The notes beneath the pieces were generated by a model, which had not been told where the DNA came from, ran no database searches, and worked only from the letters and a program-made list of their open reading frames with translations. Shown here in pieces: positions 1 through 8,985 of a stretch of 64,000 nt of DNA. Origin of the DNA: Sorangium cellulosum So0157-2 (GTDB taxonomy: Bacteria > Myxococcota_A > Polyangia > Polyangiales > Polyangiaceae); contig NC_021658.1 of assembly GCF_000418325.1 (NCBI RefSeq), positions 6,896,001 through 6,960,000 on the forward strand, in the 5' to 3' direction. Made by a program: the position numbers and the translations under genes. Each line of letters begins with the position of its first letter. The stretch's first letter is position 1.

Positions 1-2326
1 GCGCCCGCGGGAAGATGCGCATCATCGGCCCCAACTGCCTCGGCGTCATGAACCCGATCGGCGGGCTCAACGCCACGTTCGCGAAGGGGCAGGCTCGGCC
101 GGGCAAGGTCGCGTTCATCAGCCAGTCCGGCGCGCTCTGCACCGCCGTGCTCGACTGGAGCCTCCAGGAACAGGTCGGCTTCAGCGCGTTCGTCAGCATC
201 GGCTCGATGCTCGACGTCGGCTGGGGCGACCTCATCGATTACCTCGGCAACGATCCCAAGACGAACAGCATCCTCATCTACATGGAGTCGATCGGCGACG
301 CGCGATCGTTCCTGTCGGCCGCCCGCGAGGTGGCGCTGAACAAGCCGATCATCGTGATCAAGCCCGGCCGCAGCGAGGCGGCGGCGAAGGCGGCCGCCTC
401 GCACACGGGCTCGCTCACCGGCTCGGACGAGGTGCTCGACGCGGCGTTCCGGCGCGTCGGCGTGCTGCGCGTGAACGACGTCGCGGACCTGTTCTCGATG
501 GCCGAGACGCTGGCCAAGCAGCCGCGGCCCCGCAATAACCGCCTTTGCGTCGTCACCAACGCCGGCGGCCCGGGCGTCCTCGCGGCCGACGCGCTCGTCG
601 CCCACGGCGGCGAGCTGGCGCCGATCTCGCCGGAGATCCTGGGCGAGCTGAACAGCTTCCTCCCCGCCGCCTGGAGCCGCAACAACCCGGTCGACGTGCT
701 CGGCGACGCCGGCGCCGACCGCTACCGGAAGGCCCTCGAGATCTGCGCCAGGGACCCGAACAACGACGGCGTGCTCGTCATCCTCACCCCGCAGGACATG
801 ACCCAATCGACCGAGACCGCCGAGGCGCTGCGCAAGCACGCGCACGTCGAGGGCAAGCCGGTCCTGGCCAGCTGGATGGGCGGCGCCGAGGTGGAGGCGG
901 GCAAGTCGATCCTGAACCGCGCCGGGATCCCGACCTTCGAGACCCCGACACCGCCGCGCGCGCGTTCTGTTCCATGTACCGCTACACGTACAACCTGCGC
1001 GGCCTGTACGAGACGCCGAGCACGGACGAGCGCGCGCAGAACGTCGATCGCGAGAAGGCCGCGGCGCTCGTCGCCGGCGCCCGCGCGTCGGGCCGGACGC
1101 TCATGGATGAGTTCGAGTCGAAGCAGCTCATGGCGGCGTACGGCATCCCGACGGTGCAGACCGCCGTCGCTCGGCGCGTCGAGGACGCCGCGGCCATCGC
1201 CAGGGAGATGGGGTACCCGGCCGTCCTCAAGCTGTACAGCGCGACGATCACGCACAAGACCGACGTGGGCGGCGTGAAGCTCAACCTGCGCGACGACGAC
1301 GCCGTCCGCCGGGCGTTCGCGGAGATCCGCGAGAGCGTCTCGCAGAGGGCCGGCGCGGAGCACTTCCAGGGCGTGACGGTCCAGCCGATGATCGCCCTGA
1401 AGGACGCTTACGAGATCATCCTCGGCAGCTCGATCGATCCGCAGTTCGGCCCGGTGCTCCTGTTCGGCGCGGGCGGGCAGCTCGTCGAGGTGTTCAAGGA
1501 CCGCGCGCTCGGCCTGCCGCCGCTCAACGCGACGCTGGCCCGGCGCATGATGGAGCAGACAAAGATCTACCGCGCCCTCGAGGGCGTGCGCGGCCGCGCG
1601 CCGGTCGACCTCGCGGCGCTCGAGCACCTGCTCGTGCGGTTCTCGCAGATGGTGATCGAGCAGCCGTGGATCCGCGAGATCGACATCAACCCGCTGGCCG
1701 TGAGCGCCGAGCGGATGATCGCCCTCGACGCCCGCGTCGTCCTGCACCCGGCGGACACCCCCGAGTCGGCGCTCCCCCGGTCTGCGATCCGCGCGTATCC
1801 GACGCAGTACGTGACGGAGCTGAAGGGCCGAGACGGACAGGCGTTCACGATCCGCCCGATCCGCCCCGAGGACGAGCCGCTGCTGGTCAAGTTCCACCAG
1901 ACGCTCTCCGAGCGCACGGTGCGGCTCCGGTACTTCTACCCGATGCAGCTCGACCTGCGCACCGCGCACGAGCGGCTGACGCGCGTCTGCTTCGTGGACT
2001 ACGACCGCGAGATGGCGCTCGTCGTCGAGAAGCCCCCCGCGGACGGCGCCGATCGCGAGATCATCGGGGTGGGCCGGCTGAGCAAGCTGCCCGGCACCAA
2101 CGACTCGGAGTTCGCCCTGCTGATCAGCGACGAGCACCAGCGAAAGGGGCTCGGGTCGCGGCTCCTCGGCCTCCTCGTGCAGATCGCCCGGGACGAGGGG
2201 CTGTACCGCATCAGCGCCGATATCCTCGCCGAGAACGTCGAGATGCAGCGCGTCGCGCAGAAGCTCGGTTTCCGGATCACCCGCGATCTCGAGGACTCGA
2301 CCTCGAGGGCAGAGCTCCTCCTGTAG
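1..2326 (+). CDS. ADP-forming acyl-CoA ligase fused to GNAT acetyltransferase (5'-partial, frameshifted)
   Basis: This is the large acetate/acyl-CoA ligase (NDP-forming) plus GNAT family, usually about 900 residues. The N-terminal CoA-binding part lies outside the window, since the reading frame is open to base 1. Visible in order are the CoA-ligase domain with the motif SHTGS (His codon 402-404), an ATP-grasp domain (about 1090-1760), and a C-terminal GNAT domain (about 1830-2310) with the acetyl-CoA loop QRKGLG. The phospho-His of active ADP-forming synthetases is present; as I recall, it is lost in enterobacterial Pat. The first part reads in the frame of base 15 up to about 941. From 944 on, the protein continues in another frame (PDTAARAF). 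One missing base near 942 explains this. Either the gene is broken or the sequence has an error. Confidence 0.85.
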
Positions 2327-2383
2327 GGAAGACGCACGGCGGGCGCGCTGGCCCCTCTCCGCCCGCGCGCGCTGCTTCCCTCT

Positions 2384-3598
2384 TCAGCGCGAGCTCCGCT
2401 GGACGTCCACGGGAAGTCGCCGGACGCTGATCATGCTCCATGGGTTGTTGAACTCGCAGCGATCGTCGCGGGCCACCGCGATCGTCCGGTACCGATCGAG
2501 CAGGATCTCCAGCGCGATCTTGGCCTCGAGCCTGGCCAGCGGGGCGCCGAGGCAGAAGTGGATGCTGTGCCCGAAGCTCAGGTGCTGGTTGGGCTTGCGG
2601 TGGATATCGAAGGTGTCGGGGTCCTGGAAGTGGGCGCCGTCCCGGTTGGCCGAGGCGATCCACAGCATGATCAGCTGATCGGCGGGGACCGTCTTCCCGC
2701 CGATCTCGACCTCCTTCGTGGTCCGCCGGGCGAGCCGCGGGAACGGCGGGCGGTAGCGGAGCACCTCCTCGATGGCCGCCGGGATCCGCGCCGGGTCGGC
2801 CCGGAGCTCCGCCGCGGCGGCGGGGTGCTCGTCGAGGCACAGGATCGCGTTCCCGAGGAGCGCGGTCGTCGTGATGTGCCCGGCGATCAGCAGCAGGCCG
2901 ACGAAGCCGACGATCTCCTCGTCCTCCAGGCGGTGCCCGTCGACCTCCGCGCGCACCAGCTGGCCGATGAGATCGTCGGTGATGCGCTCGCGGCGCTGCT
3001 TGATGTGCGAGAGGAGGTAGCGGTTCATCTCGCCGAGCACCGGCCCGAGGCGGTTCAACATGGCCTGATCCGGCAACTGGCCCGGGCCCTGGGTCTCCCT
3101 CGACAGCAGCGTGTCGGCCCAGGCCATGAAGGCCGCGCGGTCCGCGACCGGGACGCCGAGCAGCTCGGCGATGACGATCACCGGCAGCGGATGGGCCACG
3201 CTCCCGACCAGGTCGAAGCGCTCGGCGTCGCCGACGTCGGCGAGCAGCTCGCCGGTGACGGCCGCGATCCGCGGCGCGAGCCCCGCCACCACGCGCGGCG
3301 TGAACGCCTGGCTGACGAGATCGCGGAGCTTCCGGTGCTTCGGCGGGTCCATCCTGACGAAGTTGCCCCTGGAGAACAGGTCGAAGTCGGCCTGCGGCGG
3401 GATGAACTTGGACATGTCCGACGAGAACGTCGCGGGATCGGACAGCACGCGGAGGATGTCGGCGTGGCGGCAGAGATGCCAGATGCGCTGCTTCTCGTCG
3501 TGAAGAACCGGGGTGGACTCCCGCGCGTTGCGCAGCCATGTCAGAAAGGCGTCCAGCGTGGGCTGGCTCGGCTGGGTGGTCACGTCGGTCGTGCTCAT
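2384..3598 (-). CDS. cytochrome P450
   Basis: A soluble bacterial cytochrome P450 of 404 residues, full length for the class. The heme-thiolate loop FGHSIHFCLG places the axial ligand at Cys349, and the K-helix ExxR pair is Glu278/Arg281. The I-helix reads AGHITTT (239-245): the acidic residue that usually precedes the oxygen-activating Thr is Ile242. No ferredoxin or reductase gene is adjacent, so electrons must come from elsewhere. It starts at ATG 3598, 6 nt after the stop of the TetR gene, so the two are probably cotranscribed and the regulator may sense a P450 substrate or product. The substrate cannot be read from the sequence. Confidence 0.93.
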   Translation of the reverse strand: MSTTDVTTQPSQPTLDAFLTWLRNARESTPVLHDEKQRIWHLCRHADILRVLSDPATFSSDMSKFIPPQADFDLFSRGNFVRMDPPKHRKLRDLVSQAFTPRVVAGLAPRIAAVTGELLADVGDAERFDLVGSVAHPLPVIVIAELLGVPVADRAAFMAWADTLLSRETQGPGQLPDQAMLNRLGPVLGEMNRYLLSHIKQRRERITDDLIGQLVRAEVDGHRLEDEEIVGFVGLLLIAGHITTTALLGNAILCLDEHPAAAAELRADPARIPAAIEEVLRYRPPFPRLARRTTKEVEIGGKTVPADQLIMLWIASANRDGAHFQDPDTFDIHRKPNQHLSFGHSIHFCLGAPLARLEAKIALEILLDRYRTIAVARDDRCEFNNPWSMISVRRLPVDVQRSSR

Positions 3599-3604
3599 AT
3601 CGGA

Positions 3605-4339
3605 TCACTCCTCGGGGCTCTCCCGCGTTGAGGTGATGTTGCCCTGTGCGAACTGCACGTAGTGAGCGCGTAGCTGCTCGAACCGGTCGATGATCGCGGG
3701 CGCGAGCGCGCGCACGACGTCGGGCTCGGGGGGCTCCGGGGGCTCGAAGGTCCTGCGCACCATCGTGGCGACCATGTCGGCCCGCTCCTCGATGGACCGC
3801 CTCTCCTCGGCCGGGAGCAGCGGATCGATCAGGTAGAAGCCGAACACGGCCGCGTTGATCGCGTAGATCTGGGCGTCCAGATCCACGTCGGTGCGCAGCA
3901 GCCCGTGCGACCGCAGGAGCCCGCAGTACTCGCGGAGGTAAGCGAACTTGTTCGCCTGGAGCGGGCGCGCCGCGCTGTCGGTGACGAGGCTGCCGAGCAC
4001 CTCGGTGTCGCGGGAGAACAGCGCTTGCAGCAGCGGATAGTCCTCCAGGAGGAGGAGCCTGCGCCGCATCGCGCGGTGGAGCAGGATCTCCGCCGGATCC
4101 TCGCGTATGACCTCGGCGAACCTGTCGAACATCCGCAGGGCGTCGCGCGCGAGGACCGCGAGGAAGAGCGCCTCGCGCGTCTTCCAGTGCAGGTAGACCG
4201 TGCCCTTACCGATGTTCGCCCGCTTGGCGACCTCGTCGATGGTGACGCGCTTGTACCCCCAGCGGAGCACCAGCTCCGCCGCTGCATCCAGGATCCGCTC
4301 GGCCCGCTGCCGCTGCTTCGAGAAATCTCCGTCGGCCAC
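3605..4339 (-). CDS. TetR/AcrR family transcriptional regulator
   Basis: An N-terminal TetR helix-turn-helix (RILDAAAEL ... VTIDEVAKRANIGKGTVYLHW) is followed by an all-helical ligand-binding domain, 244 residues in all. I prefer the GTG at 4339, because GGAGG lies 6 nt upstream of it. The longer alternative from ATG 4402 adds 21 residues unlike a TetR N-terminus and would place an imperfect palindrome (4364-4386) inside the coding region. The P450 gene follows after 6 nt, so this is probably a self-regulating TetR-P450 pair. The ligand is unknown. Confidence 0.88.
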   Translation of the reverse strand: MADGDFSKQRQRAERILDAAAELVLRWGYKRVTIDEVAKRANIGKGTVYLHWKTREALFLAVLARDALRMFDRFAEVIREDPAEILLHRAMRRRLLLLEDYPLLQALFSRDTEVLGSLVTDSAARPLQANKFAYLREYCGLLRSHGLLRTDVDLDAQIYAINAAVFGFYLIDPLLPAEERRSIEERADMVATMVRRTFEPPEPPEPDVVRALAPAIIDRFEQLRAHYVQFAQGNITSTRESPEE

Positions 4340-4363
4340 CCTCGCCCTCCGCGCCTTGATAAA

Positions 4364-4386
4364 TGACTGATTTTGAAAATTGGTCA
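4364..4386 (-). promoter_or_regulatory. imperfect palindrome, candidate TetR operator with overlapping promoter
   Basis: A 23-bp imperfect palindrome with arms TGAC..ATTTT / AAAAT..GTCA, 25 nt upstream of the preferred GTG. On the minus strand TTGACC, 17 nt, then ATTTAT gives a plausible sigma70 promoter whose spacer is the palindrome. This fits autorepression by the TetR protein. Confidence 0.55.
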
Positions 4387-4483
4387 AGCGACGATCGGTC
4401 ACGGTGGCTGAAGCTCAAATTCCAGCGCCATTCCGCGCGTACTCCTCGACGGTTATATAACTACATACGAATATGATCCGTCG

Positions 4484-4627
4484 ATGATGCAGACGTTCGC
4501 GGCGCTCGCCGATCCGACCCGCCTGCGCAGCGCATGGCTCGAGCGCTTCCGGGACATCTGGGACGAGCGCTTCGAGCAGCCCGACGATTTGCTGGCCGAG
4601 ATCCAACGCGGCGAAGAGAAGGGGTGA
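4484..4627 (+). pseudogene. ArsR-family regulator remnant (internally deleted)
   Basis: A 47-codon frame starting MMQTFAALADPTRLR, which is the first helix of an ArsR repressor. It passes directly into AWLERFRDIWDERFEQ and DDLLAEIQ, which resemble the C-terminal helix of the same family. The winged-helix core of about 60 residues is missing, so it cannot bind DNA in the normal way. The stop overlaps the GTG of the next frame, as in intact ArsR-AHSA1 operons. An AT-rich stretch (4451-4475) upstream may be the old promoter. Confidence 0.6.
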
Positions 4628-4773
4628 GCCGGATCGTCTACCAGTCCCAGGCCGATCGCGACGCGCACCTGCAGTCGGGCATGGAGGCCGGCATGCGCGA
4701 GACGTTCGATCGCCTCGCCGAGCTCCTCCCCGCGCTCGCCTCGGGTGGATGCGAACCGGCGAGCGCCTCATGA
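4624..4773 (+). pseudogene. AHSA1/SRPBCC-domain protein remnant (C-terminal end only)
   Basis: A 49-codon frame from GTG 4624 matches only the last part of an AHSA1-type SRPBCC protein: RIVYQSQADRDAHLQSGME then RETFDRLAELL. The N-terminal 100 or so residues are absent. In intact operons a gene like this directly follows an arsR-type regulator, which is what the preceding remnant is. Both were probably eroded by deletions. Confidence 0.55.
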
Positions 4774-4816
4774 CGCCTCCGCACGCTGGTGTGCGGAGGC
4801 GACGCGATGCTCCCAG

Positions 4817-6214
4817 CTACCACTCTGCGAGCACGCCGGCGCTGACGACGTTGGCGTTCTGCGTCTCACCGCGATGCCAGGTGTGCTTCAGATTCATGCC
4901 GTCGATCGAGAACACCACGGGGTTCATGTAGTAGGCGACCTTCCCGCCGATGCCGCGCACTTCCTCGATCACGCTGATCTTGACCGGGTTCGAGGCGGCC
5001 TTGTCCCAATCCGTCTCCACCACGTTGGTGGAGCCATAGGTGACCGCGACCTCGAAATTACCCGCGCGGTAGTTCGCGGCTGCCAGGTAGCCGTAGTGCA
5101 TGCGCAGCTCGCCGATGCTGTCGATGGCCGTGTTGCCGAGCGCCCACGCGGTGCCGAGGCCCTCGCCGAACCAGCCCGTGGCGCCGATGGCGAAGCCGGC
5201 GTAACGACCCCAGGCGCCGCCGCCGGCGCCCCACACGTTGCGCACCGCGTCCGCTGGAATGCCAGGGTCCTGCGTGTCCGGGTTGGTCGGCGACTCCTTG
5301 GTGCGGCCGACCATCTGCGTCAGGCCGTTGATCCAGGCGTTGACCTCGTCCTTTACGACGAGCTTGTCGTCCAGCACCTTGCGAAAGGTGAGCTCGCCCT
5401 CGAAGCGGGGCGCGACCGTGCGATTCCAGGAGGCGTCGATCATGGCCGGGTCGAGCGCCGCCACCGAGAGCTGCACGCCGGCGAGCTCCGGCGTGGCGTA
5501 GCCGAGCTGCGCGTGACGTGACGGGAACATCGAGCCCACGCCGGTGTGGCCGCAGGTGGCCGCCCCTGACGAGTCCACGTTGCACGGGTGACCCACGCCG
5601 TGCTGGTGGATCAGAGTCCAGTTCATCCTCATGCCGCCGCGGTTGAACAGGCCGAGGCGGCGGCCGCCCCACGCCGCGCCCCAGCTGCCGGAGAGGTCCA
5701 CATACTGCTCGCGGAAGTCCACCGACGCCGCGTCGTTGAACTGGCGCACGTTGTTGTTCTGGGCGTTCTGAATGCCGGCCCACAACGCCAGCTTGATGGT
5801 GAGCTTCACGTCCGGCAAAACTTGTTTGTAGACGTTGAACGCCAGGATCGTGCTGGCGAACCCGCCGCGGATGCGGAACGTGTTCAGATCCGTGTCGGTG
5901 ACGGCGTCGCCGACGGCGCCAGCGGGCGTCGCATTGCCGCGGATCGAGATCTGCGGTCCTACCAAGATGTACCGTTCGGTCGAGGCAGGGTCGCCGGGGT
6001 CGACCTTGTTGCCCAGGCCATCCGCGTCGATCGTCTCGCCACCGATCCAGTTGAGGTAGGCGTCGACGCGGCCGTTGGTCGAGACCTCCCAGTCGTCCAC
6101 CTTCTCCTTCTTGAGCAGGAAGATCTCGGCTCGCGCCGGCGACGAGGATAGCAGCGCGGGCACGACGCCCGCGCAGACCACGAGGGCTCGCACGACTCTC
6201 TTTGAATGAAGCAC
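4817..6214 (-). CDS. porin-like outer-membrane beta-barrel protein
   Basis: A 465-residue exported protein. A signal peptide is evident (VVRALVVCAGVVPALLSSSPARA), followed by alternating polar/hydrophobic segments with many Trp, Tyr and Gly. It ends in Trp (GVLAEW), the aromatic C-terminus expected of a Bam-inserted barrel. The GTG at 6214 is chosen because GAGGAG lies about 10 nt upstream and the signal peptide then has a normal length. It diverges from the transport operon at 6797, and palindromes like those in front of that operon lie 75-116 nt upstream. It is therefore probably the outer-membrane uptake channel of the locus. It matches no named porin family that I recognise. Confidence 0.65.
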   Translation of the reverse strand: MLHSKRVVRALVVCAGVVPALLSSSPARAEIFLLKKEKVDDWEVSTNGRVDAYLNWIGGETIDADGLGNKVDPGDPASTERYILVGPQISIRGNATPAGAVGDAVTDTDLNTFRIRGGFASTILAFNVYKQVLPDVKLTIKLALWAGIQNAQNNNVRQFNDAASVDFREQYVDLSGSWGAAWGGRRLGLFNRGGMRMNWTLIHQHGVGHPCNVDSSGAATCGHTGVGSMFPSRHAQLGYATPELAGVQLSVAALDPAMIDASWNRTVAPRFEGELTFRKVLDDKLVVKDEVNAWINGLTQMVGRTKESPTNPDTQDPGIPADAVRNVWGAGGGAWGRYAGFAIGATGWFGEGLGTAWALGNTAIDSIGELRMHYGYLAAANYRAGNFEVAVTYGSTNVVETDWDKAASNPVKISVIEEVRGIGGKVAYYMNPVVFSIDGMNLKHTWHRGETQNANVVSAGVLAEW

Positions 6215-6288
6215 GTTTGTCGATCTCCTCTGCCTGGATCTCGAACGAAGGCCGGCGTGGAGCGCAGCCGGCGGCGCACGCAGCGACC

Positions 6289-6330
6289 GGAACGAATAAT
6301 CCAATGTTCGGAAATTTGAAACAAAAATTC
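6289..6330. promoter_or_regulatory. weak GAA-N6-TTC type sites upstream of the porin gene
   Basis: GGAACGAATAATCC (6289-6302) matches GGAA-N6-TTCC with one mismatch. GAAACAAAAATTC (6318-6330) has the right half-sites with a 7-bp spacer. They resemble the stronger copies at 6688 and 18197 and may place the porin under the same regulator. Confidence 0.35.
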
Positions 6331-6677
6331 TAACAAGCTCTGCCGAACGGCGTTCGGAGCGACGGCAATGCGCTCGGCCAGCCCCCGTCGACATTCGCGT
6401 AGGCATCGACGATTCGCCGGCGAAGGTCCGAGGCCGTAGGCGGAGGGCGAGCGCATCAAGTTGCATAAAATTGCAAACTCATCGCAGCTCAAACTGTGCG
6501 ATCCGCAAGAAAATCCTCATTATTTATGAATATTTAGAGGTCCTCAGGCGCTCGCCCTGAGGCCGTAGGGGCCCATGCGATCGCCCCCAGGCACCTCCTG
6601 TGCCACGAGCTCTGCGGGCAAGCTCGGGGCTGTACCAGACCCCGTCTGAAAACCGCTGTGGATCCGAATTCTACCGG

Positions 6678-6706
6678 TTGACAAAATAGAACAAATATTC
6701 TACGAG
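6678..6706 (+). promoter_or_regulatory. promoter with embedded palindromic operator for the transport operon
   Basis: TTGACA (6678-6683), a 17-nt spacer, then TACGAG (6701-6706, a poor -10). The spacer region contains AGAACAAATATTCT (6688-6701), an AGAA-N6-TTCT palindrome identical in arms to the one at 18228-18241. A repressor bound here would block RNA polymerase. The first start codon is about 90 nt downstream. Confidence 0.5.
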
Positions 6707-6796
6707 GGAGCTCCCTGAGCCAGAGCCGCTGGCGAGAGCAAATCAGAGCGCGTGGAGGCGAAGATCCTGCGATCAGCGCCCTGGTAGGAGTCCATC

Positions 6797-7696
6797 ATGG
6801 CAAAGAAGATCGGTTTCGTCGGAGTGGGTTTGATGGGACACGGCATGGCCAAGAACCTCCTGGCCAAGGGCTTCCCCGTCACCGCGATGGCTCACAGGAA
6901 TCGCAAGCCGATCGAAGACCTGGTCGCGCAAGGCGCGAGCGAGGCCAAGACGCCGCGCGCCATCGCCGAAGCCTCCGACCTCGTCATCCTGTGCGTGACC
7001 GGCGCTCCGCAGGTCGAGCAGGTCGTGTACGGAGAGGACGGGATCCTGGGTGCATCCAAGAAAGGCATGATCCTGCTCGACTGCTCCACGAGCGAGCCGG
7101 CCATGAGCGAGCGCGTCGCGAAGGACCTGGCGGCGCTCGGCGCGTCCTACGCCGACGCACCGCTGGCGCGCAGCCCGAAGGACGCCGAGGCCGGCAAGCT
7201 GAACACCATGGTCGGCGCCGACGAGCAGACGTTCGCTGAGGTGCGGCCGGTGCTGGAAGCGTTCTGCGAGAACATCTTCTACATGGGCGGCGTCGGCTCC
7301 GGCGCCCGCACCAAGCTCATCTACAACCTCATCACGATGGGGCACGCGGCGCTGATCGCGGAGGCGCTGTGCGCGTGCGCGGCCACGGGCGTCGACCTCG
7401 GCAAGTTCGCCAAGGTGGTGGGCAGCGGCGGCGCCAACAGCGGCATCTTCCAGCTGATCGTGCCGAAGATCCTGGAGAGCGGCGACTTCAGCGGGCTCAA
7501 TTTCACGCTCGCCAACGCCGCCAAAGATCTCCGCTACTACAACCGCATGGTGGCGGACGTTCCGCTCACGGCGCCGATGGGGCCGGCGGTTCTCAACTCG
7601 CTCGTGTCCGCGCTCAACTCCGGCTTCTCGGACGGGCTGGTCGGACACATGGTCGCCTCCCACTGCAAGCAGAACGGCGTCGAGCTCGGAAAATGA
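6797..7696 (+). CDS. NAD(P)-dependent beta-hydroxyacid dehydrogenase
   Basis: A 299-residue member of the 3-hydroxyisobutyrate/beta-hydroxyacid dehydrogenase family. It has the N-terminal Rossmann motif GFVGVGLMGHGMA, the substrate-binding segment DCSTSEP, and the catalytic Lys173 in GARTKLIYN. TAGGAG 7 nt upstream supports ATG 6797. It leads the operon and overlaps the substrate-binding protein by ATGA. The family oxidises 3-hydroxyisobutyrate, glycerate, tartronate semialdehyde and similar compounds. With a methylmalonate-semialdehyde dehydrogenase in the same operon, a hydroxyacid-to-semialdehyde step is plausible, but the substrate is not readable. Confidence 0.9.
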   Translation: MAKKIGFVGVGLMGHGMAKNLLAKGFPVTAMAHRNRKPIEDLVAQGASEAKTPRAIAEASDLVILCVTGAPQVEQVVYGEDGILGASKKGMILLDCSTSEPAMSERVAKDLAALGASYADAPLARSPKDAEAGKLNTMVGADEQTFAEVRPVLEAFCENIFYMGGVGSGARTKLIYNLITMGHAALIAEALCACAATGVDLGKFAKVVGSGGANSGIFQLIVPKILESGDFSGLNFTLANAAKDLRYYNRMVADVPLTAPMGPAVLNSLVSALNSGFSDGLVGHMVASHCKQNGVELGK

Positions 7697-8982
7697 TCTC
7701 TCGCACCCTGAACCTGGCGGCGGTGGGCGCGCTGTGCGTGCTCGCGGCGGCGTGCAGCAAGAAGACGGGCGCCGAGGGCGCCTCGTCCTCGCAGGCGGAA
7801 TCAGGCAAGCCGCCGATCCTGATCGGCATCACGGCGGACGCCAGCGGCCAGTACGCGAACAGCGGCGACTCCGACAAGCGCGGCATCATCATGGCCATCG
7901 AAGAGGCCAACGCCCGGGGCGGCGTGCTCGGTCGGCCCGTGAAGTGGGTGCACATGGATACCGAGACGACGCCGGCGACGGGATCCCGCGTCGCCGAGCG
8001 CATGATCAAGCAGGACAAGGTCGCCTTCCTCGTCGGCGGCGTCAGCTCCGGCGTGGCCAACGCCGTCTCGCAGGTGGCGCAGAAGTACGGCGTCATCTAC
8101 CTCAACACGAACAGCAGCTCCGCCACGGAGGCCGGCGAGAACTGCCACCGGGTGAAGTTCGTGTGGGACGCCAACGGCAGCAACTTCACCCAGGCTTCCG
8201 CCAAGGGCGCGATCGAGACGTTCGGCAAGAAGTGGCTCTTGCTCACCAACGACTACGTGTGGGGTCACGACACCGCCAAGGCCACCAAGAAGGTGGTGAC
8301 GGAGAGCGGCGGCGAGATCATCGACGAGATCCTGGTGCCGCAGGGCACGCGTGACTTCAGCGCGATCCTGCTCAAGGTGCAGCAGAAGGCGCCGAACGTC
8401 ATCGCCGCTGCCGTCGGCGGTGACGACTTGAAGGCCCTGCGCGCGCAGGTCGCGCAGATGAGGCTGGGCGACAAGTACGCCTGGATCAACAACCAGCAGG
8501 ACTGGCCGGACATCTACGGCTTGCCGCGCACGGACCTGTTCGGCGTGTTCGGCACGACCTGGTACCAGGGGCTCGACTTGCCCGGGGTCAAGGAGTTCAA
8601 CGCCAGATACGCCAAGGCCAACGCCGACTCCAAGATCAAGACGCCGGGCAACGTGTTCTACAACGGCTACTGGGCGACCCGCTCGCTGCTGGAGGCGGTC
8701 GAGCGCGCCAAGACCACCAAGAACCACGCGGTGATCAAGGAGCTGGAGGGCCTGAGAATCTCAGCCAAAGACCGCATGCAGCACCACGACGCCACCATGA
8801 ACCCGGCGACGCACCAGCTGCAGCAGACGATCTACCTGGCCACCGCCGACCTCGACTCCCAGAACCCCGACGAGCTGTTCAAGATCCTCAGCCACACCGA
8901 TCCGAGCAACGTCGTCGACAAGGACGCGGACGCCAAGTGCAAGCTGGAGCCGCTCGAGTCGACGCCCGTCTACGAGCCGTAA
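7693..8982 (+). CDS. ABC transporter substrate-binding lipoprotein (Liv/amide type)
   Basis: A 429-residue periplasmic-binding protein of the branched-chain amino acid/amide type (peripla_BP_6). A lipoprotein signal ending LAAAC (Cys21) is followed by a Ser/Gly-rich linker and the typical opening PILIGITADASGQYANSG. It starts with ATG 7693, overlapping the stop of the dehydrogenase. Permease and ATPase genes follow directly. Members of this family bind amino acids, amides, urea and aromatic or hydroxy acids, so the name Liv gives the fold and not the ligand. Confidence 0.9.
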   Translation: MISRTLNLAAVGALCVLAAACSKKTGAEGASSSQAESGKPPILIGITADASGQYANSGDSDKRGIIMAIEEANARGGVLGRPVKWVHMDTETTPATGSRVAERMIKQDKVAFLVGGVSSGVANAVSQVAQKYGVIYLNTNSSSATEAGENCHRVKFVWDANGSNFTQASAKGAIETFGKKWLLLTNDYVWGHDTAKATKKVVTESGGEIIDEILVPQGTRDFSAILLKVQQKAPNVIAAAVGGDDLKALRAQVAQMRLGDKYAWINNQQDWPDIYGLPRTDLFGVFGTTWYQGLDLPGVKEFNARYAKANADSKIKTPGNVFYNGYWATRSLLEAVERAKTTKNHAVIKELEGLRISAKDRMQHHDATMNPATHQLQQTIYLATADLDSQNPDELFKILSHTDPSNVVDKDADAKCKLEPLESTPVYEP

Positions 8983-8985
8983 GCC

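Larger units (their letters stand above)
6215..6796. other. divergent regulatory region, no gene
   Basis: These 582 bp separate the porin (-) from the dehydrogenase/transport operon (+). The region is much more AT-rich than its neighbours. It holds GAA-N6-TTC type sites near both ends, a TTGCA-N6-TGCAA palindrome (6461-6476), and a 7-bp-stem hairpin CCTCAGG/CCTGAGG (6542-6562). No coding signal was seen. Confidence 0.6.

Noticed and set aside
6461..6476. TTGCA-N6-TGCAA palindrome as a second operator
   Set aside because: Only one copy was found and it is not near a likely promoter element; kept only as a note in the intergenic entry.
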